Assembly (NCBI GenBank): GCA_026120035.1
Contig: JALRME010000016.1
Span: 744,001-808,000, forward strand
DNA length: 64,000 nt
DNA from: Coleophoma eucalyptorum
Taxonomy: Eukaryota; Ascomycota; Leotiomycetes; Helotiales; Dermateaceae
Reading direction: 5' to 3'
Numbering within the stretch: position 1 is the first letter of the stretch; every line of letters starts with the position of its first letter. The notes under the pieces were generated by a model. That model had not been told where the DNA came from. It made no database searches and saw only the letters and a program-made list of their open reading frames with translations. Shown here in pieces: positions 11,107-23,225 of the stretch. The position numbers and the translations under genes are program-made.

Positions 11107-13017
11107 ATGGAGTCGGTATGGCTTCGCGAAGCTATGCGACTCTCCCTCAAGGCGACAGTACTTGCTCCCGCTGACGATATCCCAGGACCTCCACAACAGC
11201 GGGATCCACGATTTCGAAAACTAGTCGAAGGCATCCTATATTCGAAGAGCTTCATCATAAGCTACCACCTATTGGTTTTTGGGATCGTGCTGCTGCTATC
11301 TGCTGTACACTGGTGGGAGCGAAGTTTGCGGTGGAGAAGACGTCGGGCCACGAGACTCCAAATACTTGCCGCGGATGATGCATATGATGGGGATCCAGGA
11401 ACGGTGAAGTCAATACTCCCCGGTGAGCAGGCTTCTCCTGGAACGTCTTTTTCGGGAAGTACTCTTGAGGGCACAAGCAGTTTACCGCAAAAGGCTGGGT
11501 CTGAATCAGAGACCACTCCCTTGCTTCATTCTCAGGAGATATTGCGACCTCCGCGACCTCGAAGAACGCTGTTTTCGGTCATCAGCGCCTTTCTGATGTA
11601 CCAGCCAGAGCCGATATCTGTATTTGATAAGACTTTGCCGTCAAATGGGACAACTATTTTCCTCCTAGCCTTCATAAGTCTGAACATATTTTACTGTTTA
11701 CATCACATAAATTTCAACTTATTCGAATTGTTTGTCCTCGCAGATAGATTTGGTCTTGTGTTCGTAGCAAACTTGCCGCTTCTATATTTGTTGGCTGCCA
11801 AAAACCAGCCTCTCAGGTTCCTTACTGGATGGTCTTATGAGTCTCTGAACATCATCCATCGAAGACTAGGCGAACTTATGTGTCTCGAGGCACTGTTTCA
11901 CTTCCTGGGCATGACTGGCGTCTGGTATACTTTGCTTCGGCCTACAGGATCTACGCTGGCCCAATTCTTCTTCAACCGAGTCATCCTCTTTGGGTTCTTC
12001 GCTTTTGTGTCTTACGAGCTGCTGTATTTTACTTCCTTAGGCAGCTTCCGCCAGCGATGGTATGAGCTTTTTCTAGGACTTCACGTGTTTCTGCAGGCAA
12101 CTGCCTTAATACTAGTGTTCTTCCACCACGCAGCTAGCCGAGTCTATGTTGGGTTGGCATTGTTAATCTTCGTTGTCGATAGGCTCATCTTTCGACTCGG
12201 CATCAAGAGCACGGAAACAATTTCAGAAGTCAGTGTATTTCCCGATGGGAAGACCGTAAAGCTATCAACCAATATTGTCAAGCAGCCGAGCACATTTCTC
12301 ACACGCTTTGGCATACGTTCCATATATGAAGGTTGGTCAGGAACCGACCACGTCTTCATTACCGTACCCTGCTTGGCGCGGAAGCATATCGTCCAGGCTC
12401 ATCCTTTCACGATCGCCTCCTCACCGCCCAAACCGGATGAAGAGGAAACCAGGCTCGAACTTATCATTAGAGCTCAAGATGGGTTTTCAGCAGATCTACT
12501 CAAGAAAGCTAGACACCACAAGCACCTAATGGTCAGAATCGATGGCCCATATGGCAGTGCACGTGCTCGAAACATGCTTGAGGACGCAGATGTTGCCATT
12601 GTAGTAGCTGGAGGCAGCGGAATTGCCGTGGCGTGGCCTCTCGTACAGCACCTTCTCGACGTAACTCGTTCAACCGACACGGAGATAGTGCCCACATCGC
12701 TACTTCGCCGACAAAAGATCTTCCTCGTCTGGGTTGTGCAAAAAAGCACACACATATCATGGATAGGTCTCGAACAGCTCGCAAAAGTTGAAGATAAAGG
12801 CGTCGACGTCATGATTCCACCACCTACTGAAGAAGTCGGCAGACCAGATCTTTCATTCATGATTAATGGGTTAGTGGCGAAGACAGGCGAGAGTAAGAAG
12901 ATTGGCGTTGTTGCTAGTGGGCCTGACAGTTTGGGAAGGCACGTTAGAAATACCTGTTCAATGTTGAGGAAGGATGGGAGTGATATCAATGTCTTGATTG
13001 AGAAGTTTGGTTGGTAG
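11107..13017 (+). CDS. Ferric-reductase-like transmembrane flavocytochrome (FRE/NOX superfamily), paralogue A
   Basis: Single exon, 636 residues. One membrane segment lies near 49-67; a polar Ser-rich loop follows (about 70-155), then five to six more segments to about 370. Both heme pairs of the ferric reductase fold are present with H-x13-H spacing: H251/H265 and H326/H340. The cytosolic half has the FAD motif HPFTIASSP, the flavin-pyrophosphate motif GPYG, the NADPH-binding loop GGSGIAVAWP and the FRE-like C-terminal end EKFGW. Such proteins move electrons from NADPH across the membrane to metal ions or oxygen. The usual CGP nucleotide motif reads SGP here, and there is no long extracellular N-terminus. 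I cannot say whether the acceptor is Fe3+, Cu2+ or O2. No heme or catalytic residue is lost. Confidence 0.85.
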   Translation: MESVWLREAMRLSLKATVLAPADDIPGPPQQRDPRFRKLVEGILYSKSFIISYHLLVFGIVLLLSAVHWWERSLRWRRRRATRLQILAADDAYDGDPGTVKSILPGEQASPGTSFSGSTLEGTSSLPQKAGSESETTPLLHSQEILRPPRPRRTLFSVISAFLMYQPEPISVFDKTLPSNGTTIFLLAFISLNIFYCLHHINFNLFELFVLADRFGLVFVANLPLLYLLAAKNQPLRFLTGWSYESLNIIHRRLGELMCLEALFHFLGMTGVWYTLLRPTGSTLAQFFFNRVILFGFFAFVSYELLYFTSLGSFRQRWYELFLGLHVFLQATALILVFFHHAASRVYVGLALLIFVVDRLIFRLGIKSTETISEVSVFPDGKTVKLSTNIVKQPSTFLTRFGIRSIYEGWSGTDHVFITVPCLARKHIVQAHPFTIASSPPKPDEEETRLELIIRAQDGFSADLLKKARHHKHLMVRIDGPYGSARARNMLEDADVAIVVAGGSGIAVAWPLVQHLLDVTRSTDTEIVPTSLLRRQKIFLVWVVQKSTHISWIGLEQLAKVEDKGVDVMIPPPTEEVGRPDLSFMINGLVAKTGESKKIGVVASGPDSLGRHVRNTCSMLRKDGSDINVLIEKFGW

Positions 13018-13665
13018 ATGTACGCACTTATGGGCATTTTGTTTTTCATATTTGTGGTTGGCAAACACATACGCAGAATTTGGTCGGCGTTCTATCATAT
13101 ACGGCGGAACTGGTTGGTAACGTGCTGGAGTTAGTGGGCAGCTTTTTTTATTGAAAATCTAGGCGGACCCCTAGTATATAGATTATATGATATATGAATA
13201 CACGAAGATACATGTTTTTCTATCGTTGGATTCGGAACCTCGTAGTATATTGCCTTTCTCCTAGAGTTCTCTGTCATTGAATTACGTTGTTGATAATCCA
13301 TTGGTTATACAAGATGTGCACTGAAGCTCACTGGCCATCTTGGCTACTGTTATACTTGAGCTTAGCATCGTAATTATAAGTTGGAGGCAATTCCTGGGCC
13401 GAGGGTTGGGGGGGGGGTTGAGGTGAAGAGGCACATAGGCAGAAGGCAGGGGCTTTTGTTGGTCTAATTGTTGTATTCTAAGTAGTGTTTGAAGGAGCTG
13501 GATTTGATTGTTTTACTAAGACTTACTACGAGCTGGTTGTAATTCTGATCTGCTTAGTTATCACCAGTCCTAGAGTGGCAATCAATTGCTAGCTTCGTCT
13601 TTCGTAATATGTGGATTGCAGCTTCATTTAGTAATTGGTAGGAAACTTTGAACAGTATGGGTATC
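13018..13665. other. Convergent intergenic region with a long G-run
   Basis: 648 bp between the stops of the reductase gene and GRC3. No gene is evident. The plus strand carries a guanine-rich block (gggttggggggggggttgagg, about 13403-13422) that could form a G-quadruplex. The rest is AT-rich 3' UTR-like sequence. Confidence 0.55.
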
Positions 13666-16240
13666 TTATTCACCACCATCACTTTTCCCCAAATCCCTCC
13701 TTACCCTCCAAACCTTAGCACCAACTCCACGGCCCTGTGATCCTTCAAGTCGCTCTACCCAAGGTGAATCGTCAGTCCTTGTTGCTACACCCAGAACAGG
13801 TACATCCTCATCAGTATTAGGAATGTCCTCCGAAGCCAATGTCGGTGTACCACTTTTCCTCTTCGCTCTTGCTTCCCTCGCATCCTTGATTTCTTTCGCT
13901 TTCTTTTCTCGCTGCGTCCTCTGCATTAATTCTTCCGTATATGCCCATCCTGGCGTATCAAACTTTCCACTGACAAGTACGATTGATTTCCCTGCGCTAT
14001 TGAGTGCCTCAATTTCGGATTCTGGGATTGGTGTTAGGATCTGTAGCCGTTGGCGAGGAAGATCGATCCCGCGGATCAGTGCAAGACCAATGGTGCTTGA
14101 GTGTCGTGGATCTAAAGTTATGGTGTTGGAAGGATTGAAGTATGGCAAAGCTTCATGAGGTGTTCTCACAATGAGAGGTTTGGTCAAGTTTTGGGTGTGG
14201 TAAGACTTGTCATCGAAAGCTCGGATGTCGGTATCATCCATTTGCATTTTGAGATCAGCATCAGCTTGGTTGGTGGTTACTTCATTGGTAGACTCTCGTT
14301 CTACTGTCTTCCAGCCTGGTATTGCAGCCATATCATCAATCACAACAATTGCAACCATGGATCCATTGACTGCATCCAGTAACAGGTCCGCTGGTGGCTG
14401 TTCGCCATAACACATGATGCCAAGGATACCACCTTGCCCAGAGTAATTGATCTCCCAGGGTGGTACAGATGTTAGTGGAGTATTATTCCATGTTAGGCCA
14501 TTATCGCCGTAAGGATTCATGTGGAAATAGGACATATACTGCATCGTTCTGAGATGAGCGGCTGTTCGCGTTGTGAATTCGCTAATCTGTGATGGCAGTT
14601 CCAAGAGTGGTAACTTCTTCACTGCATCCCGCAAGCTTTTGGTAACTTCCCAAGGCCCTTCCTGTGACATGTAGACTACCTCAGTCGGCTTTATCTTGGT
14701 TATCAGTTCTTCAAGAATCTCTAAGCCAGTGCCGAGTACCCAGCCGGCAGTGTTGATGACTAGAGGACAACCAGGATACTTTGAGAGATGATTCTTGTAG
14801 TGTGCGAAGAGATCCAAAGCACAGCTCATATACAGAGCTGGGTCCAAGGAAGGTGTAATTGCTGCAATTGTATGAGCACGAATAATGCGGCTCATACTGC
14901 TTGGTATAGGATGAGTGTATGGTGGTCCAAAATTAGGTTCTACAAGATGTACAAGGGATAACTGACCAGGAGTTGAATACTCCGGTTGGCCTGGATCAAG
15001 GTCCAGCACAGCTATACCTATTTCACTGTCATGGTTGCTATCTGAGCTGCGCTTCCTGTCCATTGTGAGCAGTTTATTTGAGAGTAGCTTTGCAAATGTG
15101 GATTTTCCGGATGATTTTGGACCACAGATCAAGATCATAGGAGTGACCTGGTCATTTCGAGTCGAAAGTCGAGCGAGGCCAGCATTCCATTCTGGTGGGG
15201 AGATAACAGGCTGAAGATATGCTTTCTTTGGCCCATCCTCCGACGAGAATAGCTAGAGGATTTAGGTCAGTCATGCGCTGCACAGTGCAGTTCACTTTGG
15301 ACTTACTATCTGATATGAACTACTCTTCCTCTGGCCTGTTATCAAAGAACGTGGTTCTGAGCCCAGAAAGCCTGGTCGATCATTCCAAAGCTTTCCAAAT
15401 AAAGGAGAGAGCTGCTCCAAAAGAGGCATTCCATCGTCACATTGACGAAGGCTTAGCATTGCACCATCGACGTCGTCAGACGACACTCTAATAACAGGCA
15501 ACGAGTGTGATAAAGAGGCATATACACGGTATGTGGTCGGTGACTTCTTAAGAGTAGCACCAAGTAATGTAGCTTGACCTTCAGAAACAAGTATCTCAAA
15601 GCGCCCAAGAATTACCAACCGCTATATGAGATGTTAACCAAGCACCTAATCCAAAATATATAATGAACTTGCCTCTCCAGGAGCAATTTTAAGTAATAAT
15701 TTGCCATTGCTGAGTTTCCTGACACTTCCTTGACCAGGTTTGAAGGTAGAGAGTATAATTGATGGTCTCTCTTGAGGCGCCTCTGGAGACTCTCCACGTG
15801 ATGCAGAACTGTTGAAATTCAGTAAGTAACCAGTCTCCGATCGGTGATTAAATTTTTGTAGAGCTGACATACGGAGAGTAATTATCAGTTTGATCAAGCT
15901 CTGTAATCTTATCCTTCCGGGTCGCCTTGGATGATTGATTCGGTAGGTCAGCCGTTACGAGAGAAGCCTCATTTTTAATCTCGTTTCTTGATGATAGAGA
16001 CCTCAAAGCTGCAAATCGATTGACCTCACGGGGCTCCTCAAAAGGTCGGATAGCTGGATCAGTTGACTGACTTGAAGACCCCTTTCCTTCAGCCTCGGCC
16101 TGAAGTGCTCGTCTCGCAGCCAAGGCACTCAGTGCTGGGACGGTCAGCGCCAAACGATGATGTGGATATTAGGATACTCGAGATGACTTACGGGCCTTTT
16201 CAGACGAAGCTTCGATCTTACGCCTCTTGCTAGAAGACAT
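13666..16240 (-). CDS. GRC3: Polynucleotide 5'-hydroxyl-kinase Grc3 (NOL9), rRNA processing
   Basis: Five exons on the reverse strand (16240-16192, 16134-15873, 15808-15673, 15621-15307, 15252-13666) give about 782 residues. The N-terminus is basic (MSSSKRRKIEA), a likely nuclear signal. The clamp region contains PGERLVILGRFEILVSEGQA. Walker A is GPKSSGKST at 298-306 and Walker B with the family motif is VLDLDPGQPEYSTPGQLSLV. Grc3 phosphorylates the 5' end of 26S pre-rRNA after Las1 cleavage in ITS2, and yeast Grc3 also acts in Pol I termination (established). Intron 3 uses a GC donor. The gene shares a 206-bp promoter with RPA34. The C-terminus is Lys/Arg-rich. Clp1, the related mRNA 3' factor, is shorter and less likely. 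Confidence 0.9.
15622..15672 (-). other. GC-AG intron 3 of GRC3
   Basis: 51-nt intron with donor GCAAGTTC and acceptor CATATAG. Apart from the C at position +2 the donor is a perfect consensus match (GAG|GCAAGT). No nearby GT donor keeps the frame, and the joined product reads APGE|RLVILG, the conserved Grc3 block. The remaining GRC3 introns are GT-AG, of 57, 64 and 54 nt. Confidence 0.85.
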
Positions 16241-16446
16241 AGTCGTGCTCGCCGAGCAATATCAAAGGGAGAGTAAAAGCCTGGCCTGCTACCACAAGGT
16301 CGCAGCCGCAGCCCGTTTCGGCGAAACCTCGGCCCTAGGAAAATAAAAAAGTTCTTGAGCTGCCATCGTCTCGACTTCGACACCAAAACTTCGCGCGGAA
16401 GCAAAGTTCAAAATCACCAGGGTTTAGGAACGCTCAGGAAATTGTT
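16241..16446. promoter_or_regulatory. Compact bidirectional promoter of GRC3 and RPA34
   Basis: Only 206 bp separate the two start codons. A perfect 13-bp palindrome, gtttcggcgaaac, lies at 16315-16327, about 77 bp from the GRC3 ATG and 120 bp from the RPA34 ATG. An A-rich run (gaaaataaaaaag) follows at about 16339-16351. Both genes serve rRNA synthesis, so a shared control element is plausible, but no factor is known from the sequence alone. Confidence 0.6.
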
Positions 16447-17620
16447 ATGGCTTCTTCAAAAGATAATTCGCGGAAATCCCAAAAGGCTGGATCGTCCAGT
16501 ATTTCAAAGAAGAGCAGCAAGGCGCCAGTATCAGAGGATTTCAAGAGCTCTAAGTTCGTGGAGACCAGTGAGGATGAGGAAAGCACCAGTGTGAAGAACC
16601 CTAAGATAAACGGCAGTAAGGAGAAGCGTTCGAAGAAGGCTACAGAGCCTGCGACCAAATCCAACGGCAAATCGGACAAGGTTGATGATTCTTCAACCAG
16701 TGCTGAGAGTAGCAGCAATTCATCAGAGTCTGAAGAGAGCGAATCGCAGGACGAGAGTGACGATGAGGAAAGCAGCGAACCATCCGAAGCACCGAAACCT
16801 ACCAAGTTAGTATCAAACCAGCAGCACTACTCAATTTGGTCTAATAGCATGGCAGACAAATAGCGAAACCTTCTGCGCCTAAAACCGTCTCCTTCAAAGA
16901 AGCACCTCCATTCGTACCCCCAAAAGGATTCGAGGCCAAAAAGCTTGACGGAGATTCATTCAAGTCGTCGAAAATGTTTAAGGCGCCAAATTTGGAGGGC
17001 AAGCAAATATGGTATATCACAGCGCCAGCCTCAGTCCCGATATCTGCAATTGAGGAGGTGTCACTAAAAGCAATGAAGAAGGGCAAACCTGCCATAACGC
17101 ATAATGGTGAAGAGTATGGGTTCGTCGAGGATACAGAAGACAAGACCTACACCAAGATCTTAATGCCCAATGGATCCGAGGATGGTTACAAAGCTAGTGA
17201 GTGGTTCGACCAATTGAGACCGTATACACCTAACAAAACATAGCCTCGAATACTGTTGACCAAGTTTTACATCTACGTCACATTGTTCAGTTACCTTCCA
17301 TCCATGGCGAGAATGATGAGGAGTCAACGGCTTCATCGCGTGCTACAGTCCCAACGAGAAGGCCAGTACGACAACAACCTAAGGGATTGAAGATGCGATT
17401 CACACCGATTGGCTTTGGTAGTGGTACTCCAGGTGTCATTGGCTCCACAGAAAGCGACGACGATGTTGAGATGGAAGATGCTCCTCTGACACAAAAGTCA
17501 AGTAGACACAGTGCATCGCAAGAAGCAAATATTACACTAAACGAGAAGTCTCGGAAGAGGAAGAGCAAGGATGGAGAAAAGACGAAAAGCAAAAAGAGTT
17601 TGTTCGCTTTGTGTGAATGA
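16447..17620 (+). CDS. RPA34: RNA polymerase I subunit Rpa34 (A34.5)
   Basis: Three exons (16447-16805, 16856-17196, 17244-17620) with introns of 50 and 47 nt give about 358 residues. The first 120 residues are Ser/Lys/Glu-rich and disordered. The conserved Rpa34 dimerisation region follows: PPFVPPKGFEAKK, EGKQIWYITAPASVPISAIE, FVEDTEDKTYTKILMPNGSE, and after intron 2 VLHLRHIVQLPS and KMRFTPIGFGS. The tail is Lys-rich. Rpa34 pairs with Rpa49 in a TFIIF-like module on Pol I that aids initiation and elongation on rDNA. The end may differ: a 49-nt intron at 17598-17646 (GTTTGT, branch GCTAATG, acceptor CTCTAG) would replace the odd ending SLFALCE with SK and stop at 17654. Family is well supported. 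Confidence 0.85.
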
Positions 17621-18444
17621 ATGGGCTATGGCTAATGAGTCTCTAGGCAAATAATGCAGATGTTCACGGATACCGCGAAGATAGCCTGCTGGTTGTAGCG
17701 ATGGAAGTGCAAATCTAGCAATCGACCTCATTCTGAGCTGGTAAACAAGGATAAGCCGCCCCCTGGACTCAGGTGTTTGCACATACTTGAAGAACCTAGC
17801 CAAAGACTTTGGCAGGTGGGATTCCGGCGGTCAAGGGTATGATGGTCACTTGGCAATAGTACAAGATAGCTTGCGAGGTACACTCTTTGCTACCTTATGT
17901 ACTTTATTATGGTCAATCATCTCGCATGTCGCCAGGCAAGGAGTTGGAGCGGGATGGCGCGAGAAAGAGGACCTTTTGATACCTATTTGTGAGGTGCAGT
18001 GGTCCCATCAAGGTAATGATCAAATAATGTAGGTTTCTTGGTATATCATGAAGATCTCTATAGAAGAATAGATGCCTTGGACTTGACATCTTAACAGCCT
18101 TTGGTAAAAGTGAAAGAAAGATACGCACGGGACAAGTACAAGCGCAAATATCTCAACCCTCAGTGTTTTTCTGCGGAGGGCAAGCGAGCGATATAGGCGG
18201 GTAGGCGGGGTTGGGCGGCCGCATTGCAGGGATTGTGCCCCATTTGGAGGGGCTTTTTTTGCGGATGCAGCTGCTGCCAGAGTTTGTCCTACCCAGCCGC
18301 TACCTTGCTGACTCGGGAAGAAATTCTTGACCGATCCTCCTCCTCCTTCTTTCATTGTGTCTTTGACTCAGCTTCCAATCTTCTCCTCCGTACAACCAAC
18401 CTCAAAACTTATAGTACTGGTATCTTGCTCGAACAGAATCAATC
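17621..18444. promoter_or_regulatory. Intergenic region and promoter of SHMT
   Basis: 824 bp. A G-rich run with GGCGGG units (taggcgggtaggcggggttg, about 18193-18212) lies 235 bp upstream of the SHMT ATG, in the expected promoter zone. A pyrimidine-rich leader follows at 18335-18410. Open frames here look random. Confidence 0.5.
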
Positions 18445-20225
18445 ATGGCCACCACCGGTTCTACCTATGCTCTCTCCAAGAGCCACCAGGAGGTATGCTC
18501 GAGGCTGGCTCCACAATACTCCAGCTAAACATACAACTTGCTAACCTCCTTTATAGTTGTTGGAGAAGTCTTTGATTGAGACCGATCCTGAGATTGCTGA
18601 GATCATGGTAAATCTTCTCCTTCCCACCGTAAAATCATACAATCTTGATAAACCCCGCTGGCGAGAACCTGTCAACCTCTTTTCATACGACCATCCGAAA
18701 GTTGCGAGTGGTCGTTGAGTGGAAGAGTTCTGCACAGAGTTGATCTAGTAATAGCTGGATATAACCTGGTTTACCATACTGTCAATTACTGTTCAAGCGT
18801 TTTGTTAATGGTCTCTGCAGAAACTCGAGATCCAACGTCAAAGAGAGTCAATCATCCTTATTGCCTCCGAGAATGTTACCTCCCGCGCCGTTTTCGATGC
18901 TTTGGGATCACCAATGTCCAACAAATACTCTGAGGGGTACCCAGGTGCCCGCTACTATGGTGGAAACCAGCACATTGACTCCATTGAGTTGACTTGCCAA
19001 GCTCGTGCTCTCAAGGCATTCAACTTGGACAACCAGAAATGGGGCGTCAACGTTCAATGTTTGTCTGGTTCTCCAGCAAACCTCCAGGTCTACCAGGCCA
19101 TCATGAAGCCTCATGACAGACTCATGGGTCTCGACCTTCCTCACGGTGGACATTTGAGCCACGGTTACCAAACCCCACAAAGAAAGTAAGTGGCTCAGAG
19201 GTGCAAAGATGGAAGTAATTGTGAAATGGCTAACACGACAAAGGATCTCTGCTGTTTCAACCTACTTTGAGACTTTCCCATACCGTGTTAACCTTGAGAC
19301 CGGTATCATTGATTATGACAGGCTTGAGGAGAATGCCTTGATGTACCGACCAAAGGTTCTTGTTGCTGGTACCTCTGCATACTGCAGATTGATCGACTAT
19401 GCCCGTATGCGAAAGATCGCAGACCTCGTTGGTGCCTATCTCGTTGTCGATATGGCCCACATTTCTGGTCTTATTGCAGCTGGCGTTATCCCCAGTCCGT
19501 TTGAGTACGCTGACATTGTCACCACAACCACCCACAAGTCTCTCCGTGGCCCACGTGGTGCCATGATCTTCTTCCGAAAGGGTGTCCGCAGCATTGATGC
19601 AAAGACCCAAAAGGAGACTTTGTATGATCTCGAGGGTCCTATCAACTTCTCTGTCTTCCCAGGTCACCAGGGTGGACCCCACAACCACACTATTACCGCT
19701 CTTGCCGTCGCTCTCAAGCAAGCAACCACCCCAGAGTTCAAGCAATACCAAGAGCAAGTCGTTAAGAACGCAAAGGCTCTAGAAGTCGAGTTCAAGAATC
19801 TCGGCTACAAGCTTGTTGCTGATGGAACCGACTCCCACATGGTCCTCCTCGATCTCCGATCACATTCCTTGGATGGTGCCCGTGTTGAAGCTGTTTTGGA
19901 GCAAGTCAACATTGCTTGCAACAAGAACTCTACTCCGGGTGACAAGTCTGCTCTTACTCCTAACGGTATCCGCATTGGTACCCCAGCCATGACCAGCCGA
20001 GGCTTCGGTGAGGCTGACTTCAAGCGAGTCGCCGACTACATCAACCAGAGCATTGCCATCTGCAAGGAAGTGCAGGCTGCTCTCCCCAAGAGCGACAACA
20101 AGCTCAAGGACTTCAAGGCCAAGGTCGCTAGTGGTGAGGTTGAGAAGATTAACGTTCTGCAAAAGGAGATCGCTGCTTGGGCCGGCAGCTTCCCTCTTCC
20201 AGTCGAGGGATGGAGAACCGAGTAA
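18445..20225 (+). CDS. SHM2: Serine hydroxymethyltransferase, cytosolic type
   Basis: Four exons (18445-18492, 18557-18607, 18821-19185, 19244-20225) with introns of 64, 213 and 58 nt give 481 residues. It converts serine and tetrahydrofolate to glycine and 5,10-methylene-tetrahydrofolate, using PLP. Family blocks are intact: [32 protein letters not shown], the PLP site [17 protein letters not shown] with the Schiff-base lysine near residue 253, and [12 protein letters not shown] at the end. The N-terminus ([16 protein letters not shown]) has no mitochondrial presequence, which points to the cytosolic isozyme. The first two exons are tiny (16 and 17 codons). Codon choice in exons 3-4 is highly biased towards C-ending codons, fitting high expression. 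Identity is certain. Confidence 0.96.
18608..18820 (+). other. 213-nt intron 2 of SHMT
   Basis: GTAAAT donor and CTCTGCAG acceptor. It is about four times longer than most introns here. I looked for box C/D or H/ACA features of an intronic snoRNA and saw none. It contains several stop codons in every frame. Confidence 0.8.
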
Positions 20226-21133
20226 TTGTGTTTAGGGTCTTAGGGGTTAGGAATTGAGAGTCGCATTTTGATCATGGCGCAACTGGCTGTCTCAACGCAG
20301 CGTTCAACATTGTAGATATCACGGAGTACATGGAGATTTAACTACCCATTACGGAGTACATGGAGATTAACTATCCATTAAAATGAGGATTATTGAATTT
20401 ACTAAGCTTCACATCAACTTTCACACTTAAGAACTTTTCATCTTGCCTAATGACTTTGCTCACCTCGCCTCACTTGAACAATTCGGTGGCTGGGGTTTCA
20501 TAATTGCCTGTGCAGCCCGCTCGCATCTGTATCATGAACCCCACGAAACATGTTCTGGCGGCGGATATCTGAAGCTGGGGATCTGGCTTTAAGTTGGTCT
20601 TTGTGTGGCAATTGGACGAATCCTGGACGGCTTTGGTGGCGATAGATTCGCCATTCTTCTCATCTGCACCGGTCACGCGAGCTTTGGTCATGCATCGGGT
20701 GTTGTTCAGCACTCTGCGGGTCAGAGCGAGTGGGGTGCTCAAAATACAGGAACTGGACGAAGGGGGATTATGCTAGAGCAAGACGAAGTCCGCGATAGGA
20801 GTCACAAGTGAACGAATTATGTGTATGTGCAGCTATCTGCCTAGAGTGTTCGAAAGCTGCCTCGTAAGCTCTGTTGTGCCTTGCAGAACCTGATTTGAAT
20901 CAAGTGATTCAGCGCCTCATTGAGTTTAGCGCGGGCCGTGTGTCCTGAGAGCTCCATAGCAACCCTCTCGCCTACCCTTCGTCATCGCTCGAGCTCTCCA
21001 TCCTTCTCCTCCTCCATCCATCCATCAGCAACCCCATCATAACAACAGCATCCGGGGTCAACATCAAACCTTCATCCTACTACTTTCATTTAACCATCTC
21101 TTTATTTGTGATATATTCATCGTAGTCTCAATC
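20226..21133. promoter_or_regulatory. Intergenic region between SHMT and PEP4
   Basis: 908 bp on the same-strand path. It holds the 30-bp tandem repeat at 20321-20379 soon after the SHMT stop. From about 20960 the sequence is pyrimidine-rich with ccatccatccatc, a likely leader or core promoter of the protease gene. The open frames at 20470-20811 show no protein character. Confidence 0.5.
20321..20379. repeat. Two-copy 30-bp tandem repeat downstream of SHMT
   Basis: The unit acggagtacatggagattta plus actacccatt at 20321-20350 is repeated at 20351-20379 with one base lost and one C/T change. The ACGGAGTA start also occurs near 43309 in the SPT7 3' flank. Confidence 0.85.
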
Positions 21134-22443
<1,310 letters not shown>

Positions 22444-23225
22444 ACTATTTAACCTGAGGTGGTGACAAGCGGTCCGTTGGGATATGGTGATGGTCTTTAA
22501 TGACACAAGGATGTTGCATCGCGACGAAGCTTCTGTATTGTACTCTCAAGGTTCATTTTCCTTTAGTTTGTGCATGCGTGACCTTTTCACATAAGCCCTA
22601 GGTTCTGGCCATGGTAATCATTCGGTGGCAGGATTCAAGTCTCTTTTGTCAAATATCTACCCAATATAAACTTGTTAATGGGCGAAATGTGCAGAAATAT
22701 TTTAATGTTGTGAAGATGGTTGATTAAAATCGTACAATAACAGCCGAAGACAGGGCCAGGTACTACCCCATGCCCAAGGATGAGCAAGCGAATAAAGCTA
22801 TGTGAAGCTGACAAGCAGTTCATGGACTACCGTTCTTCTGTACATACTCTTGATTACTAGACTAATTTGAGGTATTGAGGTGATTTTGTAGATTACTCAA
22901 TATTATTAGGAGTTGAAACATCGTCAATCTGATAACTGGGCTCATTTGTGGACTTGTGGTATTGCTGCCCTTGACCTTATCCGAATTCTCGTGAATCCAT
23001 TTACTGTATAGTTATGGTCATGTGATCGCAGACCCCATCTGGCGGTCCGGTTGAAAAACTACTAGCGTCCGCTCCCAAATGTTCTGAGGAAAAAAAAGCT
23101 CTCGAGGAATTTTTAGAGCTGTATTCACGACGACAACCCCACGATTGATCGCGACCCAGGATACGATCGAAATCCGGCGCGTTTAAATAGACAACCTTAG
23201 TGGAGGCATTCAGCAATTTATCACC
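22444..23225. promoter_or_regulatory. Intergenic region between PEP4 and NOP56
   Basis: 782 bp, AT-rich in the middle. An A-run (gaggaaaaaaaagctctcga, 23086-23105) followed by aatttttag lies about 120 bp before the NOP56 start and resembles the A/T-rich elements of ribosome-biogenesis promoters, but it is not a clear match. No gene was seen. Confidence 0.45.

Noticed and set aside
11107..13017. Reductase A as an NADPH oxidase (NoxA/B)
   Set aside because: Nox enzymes have different spacing, lack the long loop after the first segment, and end differently; the FRE-like end and H-x13-H pairs favour the FRE branch.
19257..19757. Reverse frame of 166 codons inside SHMT
   Set aside because: Antisense shadow of strongly biased codons in a highly expressed gene.
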